15,899 bases of DNA. Source: Desulfobacteraceae bacterium (GTDB taxonomy: Bacteria; Desulfobacterota; DSM-4660; Desulfatiglandales; Desulfatiglandaceae). A program made the position numbers and the translations under genes. Numbering within the stretch: the first letter of the stretch is position 1; the number at the start of each line of letters is the position of its first letter. The notes below the pieces were generated by a model that had not been told where the DNA came from, did not search any database, and saw only the letters and a program-made list of their open reading frames with translations. Of this stretch, positions 1 to 8,359 are shown piece by piece. The stretch lies in the NCBI GenBank assembly GCA_011048855.1, contig DSCZ01000026.1, forward strand, positions 1 through 15,899. The letters are read 5' to 3'.

Positions 1-445
1 CCGTGCCATAGTCCCCGGTGATCGCGTCAACCTGGGAACCGCCGGCACTGTCGAAGGTCAGGGTGTACTGGTTGATCGTCCACTGCGCCGTCACCGTCAG
101 GTCCTCCGCAGGCATCGTCGCCGGCACTCCGGGTTCCCAACCGGTAAACGTGTAACCCTCGCGCGTCGGATCCGCAGGCACCACAACCTCCGTGCCATAG
201 TCCCCGGTGATCGCGTCAACCTGGGAACCGCCGGCACTGTCGAAGGTCAGGGTGTACTGGTTGATCGTCCACTGCCCCGTCAGTGTCAAGTCCCCGGCAG
301 GCATCGTCGCAGGCACTTCAGGTTCCCAACCGATAAAGGTGTAGCCCTCGCGCGTCGGATCCGAAGGCGCCGTCACCGCCGTCCCATAGTCCCCGGTGAT
401 CGCGTCAACCTGGGAACCGCCGGCACTGTCAAAGCTGATGGTGTA
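1..445 (-). repeat. In-frame 189-bp tandem repeats encoding 63-aa InlB-type B-repeats
   Basis: Repeat units in protein order begin with the Tyr codon at 445, 256 and 67, giving a period of exactly 189 bases (63 codons). The third copy is cut by the window edge. Bases 1-86 and 190-275 are identical, whereas the remaining ~100 bases of the units differ at many sites. The first 50 bases of the next unit (379-428) match the same block with one difference. The repeats lie wholly inside the secreted protein's reading frame, so they are protein-domain repeats and not a CRISPR array or an intergenic satellite. Confidence 0.9.
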
Positions 446-2275
446 CGCGTTCAAGCTGAAGTTCGCTGTCACCGTGCAGGCTTCGGTAATCGCACCGGTG
501 GTGTACGTTTCGCCGTCAAGGCTCCCGCCGCAACCGCTCACTTCCGCGATGCTGTAACCTGCATCAGGAGTGATGGTGAAGGAGGCTGTTTCACCATGGT
601 CGACCGTCAAGGTCTCAGGATAGATGACACCCCCCATGCCTGCTTCAGCCGTCACCGGGTAAGACAAGGGGATAAAGCTGAACTCCACCGAGCAGTTTGC
701 AGTTAAAGAACCCGTTGAGTAGGTATCGCCATCCCATGTACCAACCGGACAGGTGCCGCCGACCAGGGGACTGGTTTCGTAGCCTGTATCAGGTGTCACG
801 GTGAAACTCGCCTCGGAACCGGGTTCGACAATCTGCATTGCAGGATCCACCCCACCGCCGATGCCCGCCGGAACGGTCCCACTGATTGACAGGCTCACCG
901 GGGGAGCAATCCGTTGTCCGGAAACCCGCTGAAGCACATACACCACTTCCTCCAACCCTGTTTTGCCGTCTCCGCTGATGTCTTTCAGCAGAGGGATTTC
1001 CGGAGGCAGCCCGCTCAGCATCTTTAATAATGAAACAGCGTCCTCCAGGTCGGGGACCGGGATAAACGAATAGGCATACCGATTCTCCACGCCGTCATAA
1101 ACCACCAGGGTGGACGTTTTTAAAGGGTTGAGCACGAAGAAAGTGCCCAGATGAAAACTGCCGTCCGCCGCTGCAAAACCAGCGGCAACCCGTTCATGAT
1201 TTTCGTCATAAAGGGCTACTGTCAGGTAGTTTTCCAGGTCGGATCGATTGTCAGTAACAGCACCCGGCCCACCGGTGATCCCCCGGAGGCCGAAATGAAT
1301 ATGCTCCGGGTGCAGCATGGGGGCTTCCTCATCCACAGGGGGAACAAACAGCGAAAGAGGCCCGCCCATGCAGACCTGGATCGGCTCACCCATGGAGTTT
1401 GTAAAGGACCGATCATCCCCGCATTGGACATAGGTAGGCTCCCATTCCGCCGCGGGGACCTCAACCGCCTCGAAGTGGATCCTCAACAACTCACCGTCCA
1501 GAAAACGTCCCGGCGGAGGAGCATTAAACTCGAAGGCAATATGATCCGAAAAAATTTCATGTTGGAGTGCCTCTGAAAACTCAGGGTGGATATAGTCAAC
1601 CTGGACCGGCACCAGGTTGGCAGGGTCGTATTCAATTTTCCACGAGCCGGACATAACGTCAACAATTGGCTCCTCGGCACTCATAGTGACGATCTTGCCG
1701 CCGCCAGGTAAAATCGTATTGTCGTCATAAATACTTGTCGGTTCATCCGGACTCCCCGGTCCATCCGGTCCATCCAGCCGAACGATGGCGTCCATCTCGG
1801 TTTGCTTGCACTTTACATACACCCTTGGGCTTTTGGTATCGGTGTCTTCAACACGTACAAAAACATAGGTGCCGCTTTCTCCGCTTTCACCGGCAGGACC
1901 GTAGAGCTCGCATCCGGCATCCTTGATCTGGCAATGCAGGGTATACTCCACGACAATCTTGTCATCCTTTATCCAGAAGAGGCCTGACTTTCGATCCAGC
2001 AGGTCGTCGCCGTCCCTGAAAAGGGTGTCATAGTCCCACAAATCGATTGTGGTATCGATTGCGTCGGAGTTGTCTTTATCGACGGGCAGCTGAATGGTGG
2101 CGGTTGCAGTAGCGGTACCGCCACAGGGGATGGGGTTGGGAGAAACCGTGAGATCGATCGAGACGATGTCGAAAGCGTTTCGAGCCTGCACCGGAGCCCC
2201 AAAACAGAGCAACAAGAAGATGGAGGCTACGGTTACCGTTAACAACCTCTTTTGCACATGCGCCATTGTTGCCAT
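1..2275 (-). CDS. Secreted multidomain repeat protein (dockerin-like loop, InlB-type B-repeats), C-terminus outside window
   Basis: An uninterrupted minus frame runs from an ATG at 2275 (run of six G, 5 bases upstream) to the window edge: 758 codons with no stop, so the gene is partial. An ATG at 2266 is an alternative start. Residues 1-31 form a signal peptide (KR, then a hydrophobic core SIFLLLCFGAP, probable cleavage after VQA), so the protein is exported. Residues ~35-400 are beta-rich and unrecognised. The part near 'WKIEYDPANLVPVQV' and 'LLRIHFEAVEV' loosely recalls cohesin folds. Residues 432-443 (DISGDGKTGLEE) fit a dockerin-type Ca-binding loop. About 463-600 hold two divergent bacterial repeats with Cys pairs. 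From residue 611, 63-residue repeats (YTLTFDSAGG...GYTFTGWEP...TAQWTINQ) match the Listeria-Bacteroides/InlB B-repeat family. An adhesive or cell-surface role is inferred. The substrate and the anchor are unknown. Confidence 0.85.
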   Translation of the reverse strand, partial: MATMAHVQKRLLTVTVASIFLLLCFGAPVQARNAFDIVSIDLTVSPNPIPCGGTATATATIQLPVDKDNSDAIDTTIDLWDYDTLFRDGDDLLDRKSGLFWIKDDKIVVEYTLHCQIKDAGCELYGPAGESGESGTYVFVRVEDTDTKSPRVYVKCKQTEMDAIVRLDGPDGPGSPDEPTSIYDDNTILPGGGKIVTMSAEEPIVDVMSGSWKIEYDPANLVPVQVDYIHPEFSEALQHEIFSDHIAFEFNAPPPGRFLDGELLRIHFEAVEVPAAEWEPTYVQCGDDRSFTNSMGEPIQVCMGGPLSLFVPPVDEEAPMLHPEHIHFGLRGITGGPGAVTDNRSDLENYLTVALYDENHERVAAGFAAADGSFHLGTFFVLNPLKTSTLVVYDGVENRYAYSFIPVPDLEDAVSLLKMLSGLPPEIPLLKDISGDGKTGLEEVVYVLQRVSGQRIAPPVSLSISGTVPAGIGGGVDPAMQIVEPGSEASFTVTPDTGYETSPLVGGTCPVGTWDGDTYSTGSLTANCSVEFSFIPLSYPVTAEAGMGGVIYPETLTVDHGETASFTITPDAGYSIAEVSGCGGSLDGETYTTGAITEACTVTANFSLNAYTISFDSAGGSQVDAITGDYGTAVTAPSDPTREGYTFIGWEPEVPATMPAGDLTLTGQWTINQYTLTFDSAGGSQVDAITGDYGTEVVVPADPTREGYTFTGWEPGVPATMPAEDLTVTAQWTINQYTLTFDSAGGSQVDAITGDYGT

Positions 2276-2547
2276 GGTATCCCCCCTTGTAATTAGAGCA
2301 TACAGGCTTTATCTATTTTGGAAAACCTTGGATTTTTTGACAAAGCAGTCATGGTAACGAGTCTATATTCTTGGTTAGAGGTATGCTAACATAAAGGTCA
2401 TAATTGTAAAGGAATTTTTGCATCATTCATAGGAGAAACATAAGCATTATCTGAAAAAATTAGGCAAAGGCACCATTTACGGATGGAAGCTAAGAAACCA
2501 TTTGAAAGAGTCGATACAATGTCAAATATTTCATCACGCTTCCTAAA
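2276..2547. other. AT-rich intergenic region, no gene seen
   Basis: This 272-base stretch separates the secreted repeat protein from the downstream end of the PNPOx-like gene. No ORF with a ribosome site and no hairpin with a T-tract is visible. It is more AT-rich than its surroundings and presumably holds the 5' leader and promoter of the secreted protein. Confidence 0.5.
2362..2389 (-). promoter_or_regulatory. Candidate sigma70-type promoter for the secreted repeat protein
   Basis: On the minus strand, TTAGCA (2389-2384) and TATAGA (2367-2362) are separated by 16 bases. Each box matches the sigma70 consensus at four of six positions. Transcription would start about 80 bases before the ATG at 2275. 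In an AT-rich gap such matches occur by chance, so this is only a candidate. Confidence 0.25.
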
Positions 2548-2985
2548 TTACGGGAGTTCATGGAAAGTTGCATCGGTCAACCCGTCCATTAACAGAAAAG
2601 AAGTCAGCCTGACAGCTATAATTTCAGCAGCGTCACTTTGAAGGAAAACCTCGAGATGCGGATGCGCCGCAAGCAGGCGCGATGTGACTTCAGCCCTTTC
2701 GACCGGTTTCGAAAGGGGTTCATAAACCCCGGATGCCGTCAACGCCCTGGTCTCGCCTCTCCTCGTTTTCCCATGGGTTTCCCGTGTGTCCACCAGCAGG
2801 CTGACCGCGGGATTCTGAGATAAATTGCGGAACTTTACCGAATCCCTGAAGGTGACCATGTATACATGGCGGGCGGCATGGTCGCAGACATAAGCCATCA
2901 GCGAGCAGTGGGGCTGATCGCCGGCGGTCGTCGCAAGCACGCACATGTCGTGTGTGCGCAGCAATTCCCGGATGGTCTCCAGCAT
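2548..2985 (-). CDS. Pyridoxamine 5'-phosphate oxidase-like flavin split-barrel protein
   Basis: This 145-residue protein has the length and layout of small PNPOx-like split-barrel proteins, which bind FMN, F420 or heme. Family-like segments are 'MCVLATTAGDQPHCSLMAY' (residues ~14-32, first barrel strands), 'VYMVTFRDSVKFRNLSQNP' (~41-59, the usual cofactor-phosphate region with K/R and N) and 'AVSLLVDTRE' (~60-69). The C-terminal 'EIIAVRLTSFLLMDGL' is the typical closing strand. The ATG is preceded by AGAAAGGA at 8 bases. No membrane segment or signal peptide is present, so it is cytoplasmic. The gene stands alone, divergent from the SDR gene. True PdxH is longer, so vitamin B6 synthesis should not be assumed. 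The substrate is unknown. Confidence 0.85.
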   Translation of the reverse strand: MLETIRELLRTHDMCVLATTAGDQPHCSLMAYVCDHAARHVYMVTFRDSVKFRNLSQNPAVSLLVDTRETHGKTRRGETRALTASGVYEPLSKPVERAEVTSRLLAAHPHLEVFLQSDAAEIIAVRLTSFLLMDGLTDATFHELP

Positions 2986-3058
2986 GAATAATTCCTTTCT
3001 ATTCCCAGGCCTCCACCGAGAGGAAAATCAATCTCATATTGAAGACCTCTGACATCCT

Positions 3059-3071
3059 TCCGGTGACCGGA
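3059..3071. promoter_or_regulatory. 13-bp perfect palindrome, possible operator
   Basis: TCCGGTGACCGGA has 6-bp inverted arms around a single central G. It lies between the divergent PNPOx-like and SDR genes, about 75 bases before the PNPOx-like start and inside its likely 5' leader. A dimeric regulator could bind it, or it could be a small RNA hairpin. There is no direct evidence for either. Confidence 0.2.
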
Positions 3072-3166
3072 TCTGGTCCCAAACTCACCTTCGATATTCC
3101 TCATGGGAAAATCAAACGGTGGATTCAGGGGTGGGTTAGTGTTTCCTTTTATCATGTCTTTGCTCT

Positions 3167-3196
3167 ATAATTTGAAGAAAATCATCCGCATGTCAA
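3167..3196 (-). promoter_or_regulatory. Candidate promoter for the PNPOx-like gene
   Basis: The minus strand carries a perfect -35 box TTGACA (3196-3191), an 18-base spacer and AATTAT (3172-3167), which matches the -10 consensus at four of six positions. On the plus strand the same bases read TATAAT (3166-3171), a perfect -10 hexamer pointing to the SDR gene, but without a good -35. The two divergent promoters may therefore overlap here. The PNPOx-like transcript would have a leader of about 170 bases. Confidence 0.35.
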
Positions 3197-3266
3197 TAGA
3201 CACATGATGTCTGCAAACAAAATTTTCAACCGATCATAATTCAACACCCACAGGAGGCAGGATTTT

Positions 3267-4802
3267 ATGATGGATAAAAGACCGGTTTTGGTCACAGGGG
3301 CCACAGGCTACGTGGGCGGGCGCCTGGTGCCGTTGCTGCTTTCAAACGGGCATCATATCAGGGTGGTGGGCCGATCGGTTGCAAAATTGAAGTGCCGCCC
3401 GTGGAGCAACCACCCCCTGATCGAAACGGCTCAAGCGGATATGCTTGACGAGGCGGCGCTCGCCGAAGCCTGCCGGGGCTGCCGTACGGCATTTTACCTG
3501 GTGCATTCCATGAATCCGCGCCACAGGAACTTCGAAAAAGTCGACCGCCGGGCTGCCGCAAACATGGCAAAAGCGGCCGCGCTCGGAGGTCTCGATCAAA
3601 TCATTTATCTAGGAGGACTTGGCGGTGACAATCCCGCGGCAAGCAAGCACCTGCGCTCTCGAACCGAGGTGGCGGAAATTTTGGGAGCCGGCCCGGTGCC
3701 GGTGACCTTTTTACGGGCCGCGGTCATCCTGGGCGCCGGCAGCGCATCCTTTGAGTTGATCAGGTATCTCGTTGAGCGGCTGCCGGTGATGATAACACCG
3801 CGCTGGGTTACGAACCCCGTTCAGCCCATCGCCGTCCGGAACGTCCTTGCGTATTTGAAGGGGTGCCTGGAAAATCCGGATCTCACCCGCGGGCGCACGT
3901 TCGATATCGGCGGCCCGGATGTATTGAGCTACCGCCGTTTGATGGAAATTTATGCTGAAGAGGCAGGGCTTTCCCGCCGTGTTGTCATCCCGGTGCCGGT
4001 GTTGACACCGCGCCTGAGCTCCTACTGGGTCAATCTTGTAACACCCGTCCCCTTTTCGCTGGCAGGGCCTCTGATCGAAGGTCTAAGCGTTCCGGTCGTC
4101 TGCAAAGAAGACAGCATCCGAAGCATCATTCCCCAGCATTTGATCTTCTGTCGGGATGCGATCCGTTACGCCATCGAAAGCACACGCAGCGGGGGTGTCG
4201 AAACCTGCTGGAGCGATGCAGGGCCTGTGGAGGTGCCGGAATGGCTGGATTGCAATGATGCGTCTTTTGCAGGAGGAACGCTTTTTGAGTGCGGCTACAG
4301 GGTGGTGATCCAGGCTCCGGCCTCTGATATCTGGAAGCAGGTGTCTTCTATCGGAGGTGCCAGGGGGTGGTACTTCGCCGACCGGCTCTGGGCGCTTCGA
4401 GGCGCCATAGACCGAGCCATAGGAGGCGTAGGGCTCAGGAGGGGCCGCCGCAGTCCGCTGGAGATCCGCTATGGCGACTCGCTCGATTTCTGGCGGGTCA
4501 TGGAGGTTTCGCCTGAAAAACGGCTGCGTTTGCTTGCGGAGATGAAACTTCCGGGAGAGGCGATGCTGGAATTCCGGCTGGAAGCCCTCGGAGAAGACCG
4601 TAGTCTTCTTGAGCAATTCTCGCAATTCCGCCCTAAGGGCCTGGCAGGCATCATCTACTGGTATACCCTCTATCCTTTTCATAACTTGATCTTCAGGGGT
4701 ATGCTCAACGGCATTGCCCGGTCGCTCGCCCGCCCCATTGTGGTCGGACCTGAAAGGTTCACCCCTGCATCCAGGGCGGGAAGCTGCAGAATCGGTAAAT
4801 AA
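3267..4802 (+). CDS. SDR-family NAD(P)-binding oxidoreductase with C-terminal DUF2867 domain
   Basis: A 511-residue, two-domain protein. The N-terminal Rossmann fold (residues ~1-300) opens with 'VLVTGATGYVGGRLVPLLL', carrying the GxxGxxG dinucleotide-binding loop of YbjT/NmrA-like atypical SDRs, followed by 'AFYLVHSM' and 'IIYLGGLGG'. The C-terminal part (~330-490) matches DUF2867, a START-like fold: 'GARGWYFADRLWALRG', 'GLRRGRRSPLEIRYGDSLDFW', 'EMKLPGEAMLEF', 'YWYTLYPFHNLIFRGML'. The length is usual for this fusion family. AGGAGG at 3252-3257 supports ATG 3267, with ATG 3270 also possible. The recD2 gene starts 15 bases downstream, so the two are probably co-transcribed. A redox or binding role on a hydrophobic ligand is plausible, but no substrate can be named. 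Confidence 0.9.
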   Translation: MMDKRPVLVTGATGYVGGRLVPLLLSNGHHIRVVGRSVAKLKCRPWSNHPLIETAQADMLDEAALAEACRGCRTAFYLVHSMNPRHRNFEKVDRRAAANMAKAAALGGLDQIIYLGGLGGDNPAASKHLRSRTEVAEILGAGPVPVTFLRAAVILGAGSASFELIRYLVERLPVMITPRWVTNPVQPIAVRNVLAYLKGCLENPDLTRGRTFDIGGPDVLSYRRLMEIYAEEAGLSRRVVIPVPVLTPRLSSYWVNLVTPVPFSLAGPLIEGLSVPVVCKEDSIRSIIPQHLIFCRDAIRYAIESTRSGGVETCWSDAGPVEVPEWLDCNDASFAGGTLFECGYRVVIQAPASDIWKQVSSIGGARGWYFADRLWALRGAIDRAIGGVGLRRGRRSPLEIRYGDSLDFWRVMEVSPEKRLRLLAEMKLPGEAMLEFRLEALGEDRSLLEQFSQFRPKGLAGIIYWYTLYPFHNLIFRGMLNGIARSLARPIVVGPERFTPASRAGSCRIGK

Positions 4803-4817
4803 AAAAAGGAGACAAAG

Positions 4818-7010
4818 ATGCTGGTCGACCTTCAGGGCCAGATCGAACGGGTCACGTACACGAACGACGAAAACGGTTACACGATCGCCAAAGTGAGGAT
4901 CTATGGCCGAAGGGACCTGGTCACAATCGTTGGGAACCTGATGTCACCCACCCCTGGAGAGATTATCCGCATGCGAGGCGAGTGGACCAATCATCCAAGA
5001 TATGGGGAACAGTTCAAGATCGTCAGGTATAAATCAATGGTTCCCGCCTCGGTATACGGCATCGAAAAATATCTCGGCTCGGGCTTGATCAAGGGCATCG
5101 GACCCGTGATGGCCAAGCGGATTGTCAAGGTGTTCGGAAAAGACACCTTTGAAATCATAGAAAATGAAATCGAGAAGCTTTCTGACGTCCACGGAATCGG
5201 GAAAAAGCGGATTGGGATGATAAAAAAAGCCTGGGACGAACAAAAAGAGATCCGCGAGGTCATGGTATTTCTTCAAAGCCACGGAGTCAGCTCTGGGTAT
5301 GCGACAAAGATATTCAAGCAGTACGGCGACTGCTCGATTGAAGTGGTGAAGGAAAATCCCTACAGGCTAGCGATGGACATCTTCGGAATCGGGTTCGTAA
5401 CCGCCGACCGCATTGCCGAAAAACTGGGCTTTCCGAGAGATTCAGAGCTCCGGGCAGAAGCGGGAATTCTTTACGTCCTGAACCAGTTCTCCGAGGAAGG
5501 CCACGTCTATTACCCCCACGACCCACTTATCGATAAGTGCGCGGAAGTCCTTGATATCGAAAAAGAAATAGTAAAAACGGCCCTTCGCTCCATTTCAGCA
5601 CAAAAAAAGGTCGTGATCGAGGATATCAATCAAGAGGCCGGCGGAAAGGCCGTCTATCCGGCAAAATATCATGTCTCCGAAACCAGTGCCGCCGCGAGGA
5701 TCAAAACCCTTTCAGAAGGTCTTAAATCCATCAGGTCGGTCAACTCGGAAAAGGCCGTTCAATGGGTCCAGGGTCGGCTTTCAATCAACCTTGCGGAAAA
5801 ACAGGTAGAGGCTGTAAAAAAAGCTATAGAGAACAAATTCATGGTGATAACCGGCGGGCCCGGGACCGGTAAAACCACCATCATAAACGCAATTTTAAAA
5901 ATTTTCTCGGTGCTGAAGATCCGGGTGCTCCTTGCAGCCCCTACCGGAAGGGCCGCGAAGAAAATGACCGAAGCCACCGGCTACATGGCAAAAACCATCC
6001 ACAGGCTTCTTGAATACTCAATTCAAAAAGGCGGCTTTCAGAAAAACGAAGAGCATCCTCTTGATTGCGACCTTCTGATACTGGATGAAACCTCGATGAT
6101 CGACATTATTCTTATGCACCATCTCCTGAAAGCCGTCCCGCTGCATGCAACCGTTATCCTGGTCGGCGACGTGAACCAGCTCCCCTCTGTCGGTGCCGGG
6201 AACGTGCTTAAAGACATCATTGGATCAGGTGCCGTTCCCGTAGTAGAACTGAAAGAAATTTTCCGCCAGGCGAAGGAGAGCCTCATCATTGTCAATGCCC
6301 ATAGAATAAACAACGGCATTGTCCCGCCGCTCAAGTCATCCAGGGAAAAACTGGAGGATTTCTATTTCATCGAGCAGGAAGACCCGGAGGAAGTTCTCAA
6401 AACCATTTTGGATCTCGTGAGACGGAGGATTCCAAGCAGGTTTGATTTCGACCCCATTGAAGATATTCAAGTCCTGAGCCCGATGCACAAGGGGACGGTC
6501 GGGGCAATGAGATTAAACAACGAACTCCAGAAAGAGCTCAACCCATCAGGGTGTGAGCTTACCAGGGGCGGCAGGGCTTTCCGCGTGATGGACAAGGTGA
6601 TGCAGGTACGAAACAATTACGACAAGGAAGTGTTTAACGGGGATATCGGCAGGATCACCAGAATCGATCCGGAAACCCAGGAAGTACTCATTTCCTTTGA
6701 AGGGCGGGAGGTTTCCTACGAATACATGGACCTTGATGAACTCATCCTGGCCTATGCCGTATCCGTGCACAAATCCCAGGGGTCGGAGTACCCCGCCGTC
6801 ATTATACCGCTTCTGCCCCAGCACTATGTCCTTCTTCAAAGAAACCTTTTATACACCGCAGTGACCAGGGGAAGGAAGCTCGTCATCATAGTCGGATCCA
6901 AAAAGGCTCTTGGAATCGCCGTCAAAAACAACAGAACTGAAAAAAGATACACCTACCTGAAAAATCGGCTTATTTCACCGACACAGGCACCTTCTATGGG
7001 ATCTTTGTAA
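4818..7010 (+). CDS. recD2: RecD2-type ATP-dependent 5'-3' DNA helicase (RecD/TraA family)
   Basis: This 730-residue superfamily 1B helicase has the RecD2 layout: an N-terminal OB-like barrel (~1-85), helix-hairpin-helix motifs ('LIKGIGPVMAKRIVKVFG', 'HGIGKKRIGMIKKAW', 'FGIGFVTADRIAEKLG', ~90-210), then the motor. Visible motor motifs are Walker A 'GGPGTGKTT' (~346), Walker B 'LLILDETSMID' (~418-428), 'GDVNQLPSVGAGNVL', 'EIFRQ', 'MHKGTVG', the SH3-like 'VMQVRNNYDKEVFNGDIG', 'VHKSQGSEYP' (~648) and the arginine-finger region 'YTAVTRGRK'. Length is normal (family about 720-850). AAGGAG precedes the ATG. No RecB or RecC gene is adjacent, which fits RecD2 acting alone in DNA repair and replication-fork maintenance. 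It lies 15 bases after the SDR gene and ends 6 bases from the convergent baeRF gene. Confidence 0.95.
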   Translation: MLVDLQGQIERVTYTNDENGYTIAKVRIYGRRDLVTIVGNLMSPTPGEIIRMRGEWTNHPRYGEQFKIVRYKSMVPASVYGIEKYLGSGLIKGIGPVMAKRIVKVFGKDTFEIIENEIEKLSDVHGIGKKRIGMIKKAWDEQKEIREVMVFLQSHGVSSGYATKIFKQYGDCSIEVVKENPYRLAMDIFGIGFVTADRIAEKLGFPRDSELRAEAGILYVLNQFSEEGHVYYPHDPLIDKCAEVLDIEKEIVKTALRSISAQKKVVIEDINQEAGGKAVYPAKYHVSETSAAARIKTLSEGLKSIRSVNSEKAVQWVQGRLSINLAEKQVEAVKKAIENKFMVITGGPGTGKTTIINAILKIFSVLKIRVLLAAPTGRAAKKMTEATGYMAKTIHRLLEYSIQKGGFQKNEEHPLDCDLLILDETSMIDIILMHHLLKAVPLHATVILVGDVNQLPSVGAGNVLKDIIGSGAVPVVELKEIFRQAKESLIIVNAHRINNGIVPPLKSSREKLEDFYFIEQEDPEEVLKTILDLVRRRIPSRFDFDPIEDIQVLSPMHKGTVGAMRLNNELQKELNPSGCELTRGGRAFRVMDKVMQVRNNYDKEVFNGDIGRITRIDPETQEVLISFEGREVSYEYMDLDELILAYAVSVHKSQGSEYPAVIIPLLPQHYVLLQRNLLYTAVTRGRKLVIIVGSKKALGIAVKNNRTEKRYTYLKNRLISPTQAPSMGSL

Positions 7011-7016
7011 TCTTGA

Positions 7017-8165
7017 TCAATACCTTAAAACAGCGGCAATGGGCGCACGATCAGGCACATGTTCCGGTTCGACGGCATAAACGGTCCCCCCGTTCAAAAT
7101 GGACTGGACGGCCGCCGCGTCAAGTAGATCCTGGTCACCGGGCTTAAGGTCCCCGTTTACATAGACCGTATTCGCATCCGGATCAAAATAGCCCCAAACC
7201 TGAACACCTACCGCCACAAACAGCACATCCACCTGCCCATGATATGCCGCCAGCACAGCTTCCTTCACATCTGTCGTCGTCTGCCCGGTGCCGGCCAGCT
7301 GCCTGTATCTTGATACCGCTTTTTCACGCGACTTTGAAAAGATGGGTTCCAAAATAGGCCAAGCCAGCGCATGCAGTTCTTCCGGCTTCAGCTCCTCTGG
7401 ATTGCCGCGAATCCCCTCCACCACTCGATGCGGGTATGACGTTGCCTCTTTAAATATCGGAAAGAGAAACTCGACTCCGGCTGGAACTATGGGGGATTCG
7501 TCTCCTGCGAAAAGAACGGCCAATTCTTCGTCAATGGTACGGAACCATTTCAAAATTCTTTCCTTTTCCTCCTCCCTGGCGTCATGGCCATGGAACATCG
7601 CCGCACGCTTCCCGGATCCCCCCGATGTGCCGGTGTGAAACTGAAGCTGTCTTTCGAAACTTTCATATTGGAACGCCTCGGCCATGCTCTTGGGCATATC
7701 CCCCAAATCCACTTCGTCGACTGTTTGCCTGGTGCCTTCCAACAGCCTGACCTGGTTCTGACTGAGCGCCAGGATGTAGAAATGACCGTCACTTGTAAAA
7801 AGCGGAAGCAGCGGCTTTACATGAAAACAGTCGGAGATCACAACGAGCTCTTCAAATGAAAGGGGAAGTCGGTAAACGCGGCATTCCTCGGAATTGACGA
7901 ATACCGCCAGACCATCGCTCTGATGCCGCCAGAAAGCCTGGTCCTTCAGCAGTCTCCGGGCCGGTTTCAGCATCTCGCGTCCGTCCGAGGAACGTACGCC
8001 CTTGGACTGCAGGCGTACATCGACCTGGTCAAGCAGATTCCTGAAACGAATTGGGTCTTGCTCAGTCTCTCTCCCCCGCCGATGGGTCGGCATAAACAGC
8101 GAGACGCACCAGTCGGGGTACCGGCCTGAAAAACTCTTCAACTTCGCCATGCTTATGATGTCCAT
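7017..8165 (-). CDS. Bacterial archaeo-eukaryotic release factor (baeRF)-like protein
   Basis: 382 residues with no signal peptide or membrane segment. The N-terminus 'CVSLFMPTHRRGRETEQDP' followed by IRFRNLLDQV (~20-50) is typical of the baeRF families, bacterial relatives of eRF1/Pelota. My impression is family 3 (or 7), but the exact family needs a profile search. The middle domain (~110-220) has 'GTSGGSGKRAAMFHGH' near residue 180, where eRF1 carries its GGQ loop; no GGQ is present. The C-terminal domain (~280-382) contains 'VLFVAVGVQVWGYFDPD' and 'DLLDAAAVQSILNGGTVYAV', an L7Ae-like pattern. GGAGG is 6 bases before ATG 8165. A ribosome-linked role is proposed for the family, and hydrolysis of peptidyl-tRNA by this member is unproven. 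It lies 194 bases downstream of the ImmA-type gene on the same strand. Confidence 0.75.
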   Translation of the reverse strand: MDIISMAKLKSFSGRYPDWCVSLFMPTHRRGRETEQDPIRFRNLLDQVDVRLQSKGVRSSDGREMLKPARRLLKDQAFWRHQSDGLAVFVNSEECRVYRLPLSFEELVVISDCFHVKPLLPLFTSDGHFYILALSQNQVRLLEGTRQTVDEVDLGDMPKSMAEAFQYESFERQLQFHTGTSGGSGKRAAMFHGHDAREEEKERILKWFRTIDEELAVLFAGDESPIVPAGVEFLFPIFKEATSYPHRVVEGIRGNPEELKPEELHALAWPILEPIFSKSREKAVSRYRQLAGTGQTTTDVKEAVLAAYHGQVDVLFVAVGVQVWGYFDPDANTVYVNGDLKPGDQDLLDAAAVQSILNGGTVYAVEPEHVPDRAPIAAVLRY

Positions 8166-8359
8166 AAAGATCCTCCCCTTTTGAAGTTTGTTATGGTTCC
8201 TGCGTTTGATTGTAGCCCAAGATCAAATTTTCCGCCATGAAAACGAAAGCAAAGGGATACCCGGAAGGAATGAGAAATCTGCCTGGAACCAACACCTGGT
8301 CGATCCAGATCAAACACCCCCATAAACATGGTCATTTATCTCCCCATTTAAGCCCTTCT
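8166..8359. other. Leader between the baeRF-like and ImmA-like genes
   Basis: This 194-base gap on the minus strand contains TACAAT (8214-8209), a five-of-six -10 match about 45 bases before the baeRF-like ATG, but no good -35 box is spaced with it. The gap makes simple translational coupling of the two genes unlikely. No small gene or terminator hairpin is visible. Confidence 0.35.

Noticed and set aside
1..445. CRISPR-like regular repeats
   Set aside because: The period is 189 bases with no spacers, and the repeats are in frame and encode B-repeat protein domains.
1151..1576. 141-codon plus-strand frame
   Set aside because: It is antisense to the secreted repeat protein, which has a continuous minus frame with a signal peptide and recognisable domains.
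4083..4682. 199-codon minus-strand frame
   Set aside because: It is antisense to the DUF2867 half of the SDR gene, whose plus-strand motifs are clear.
7011..7016. Bidirectional terminator between recD2 and the baeRF gene
   Set aside because: Only 6 bases separate the stop codons, and no hairpin with a T-tract is visible there. The same holds between fbp and the radical SAM gene (15085-15095).
8221..8237. Sigma54-like motif on the minus strand (TGGCGG...TTGAT) before the baeRF gene
   Set aside because: The GG element is present, but the required GC at -12 reads GA, so the match is too weak to call.
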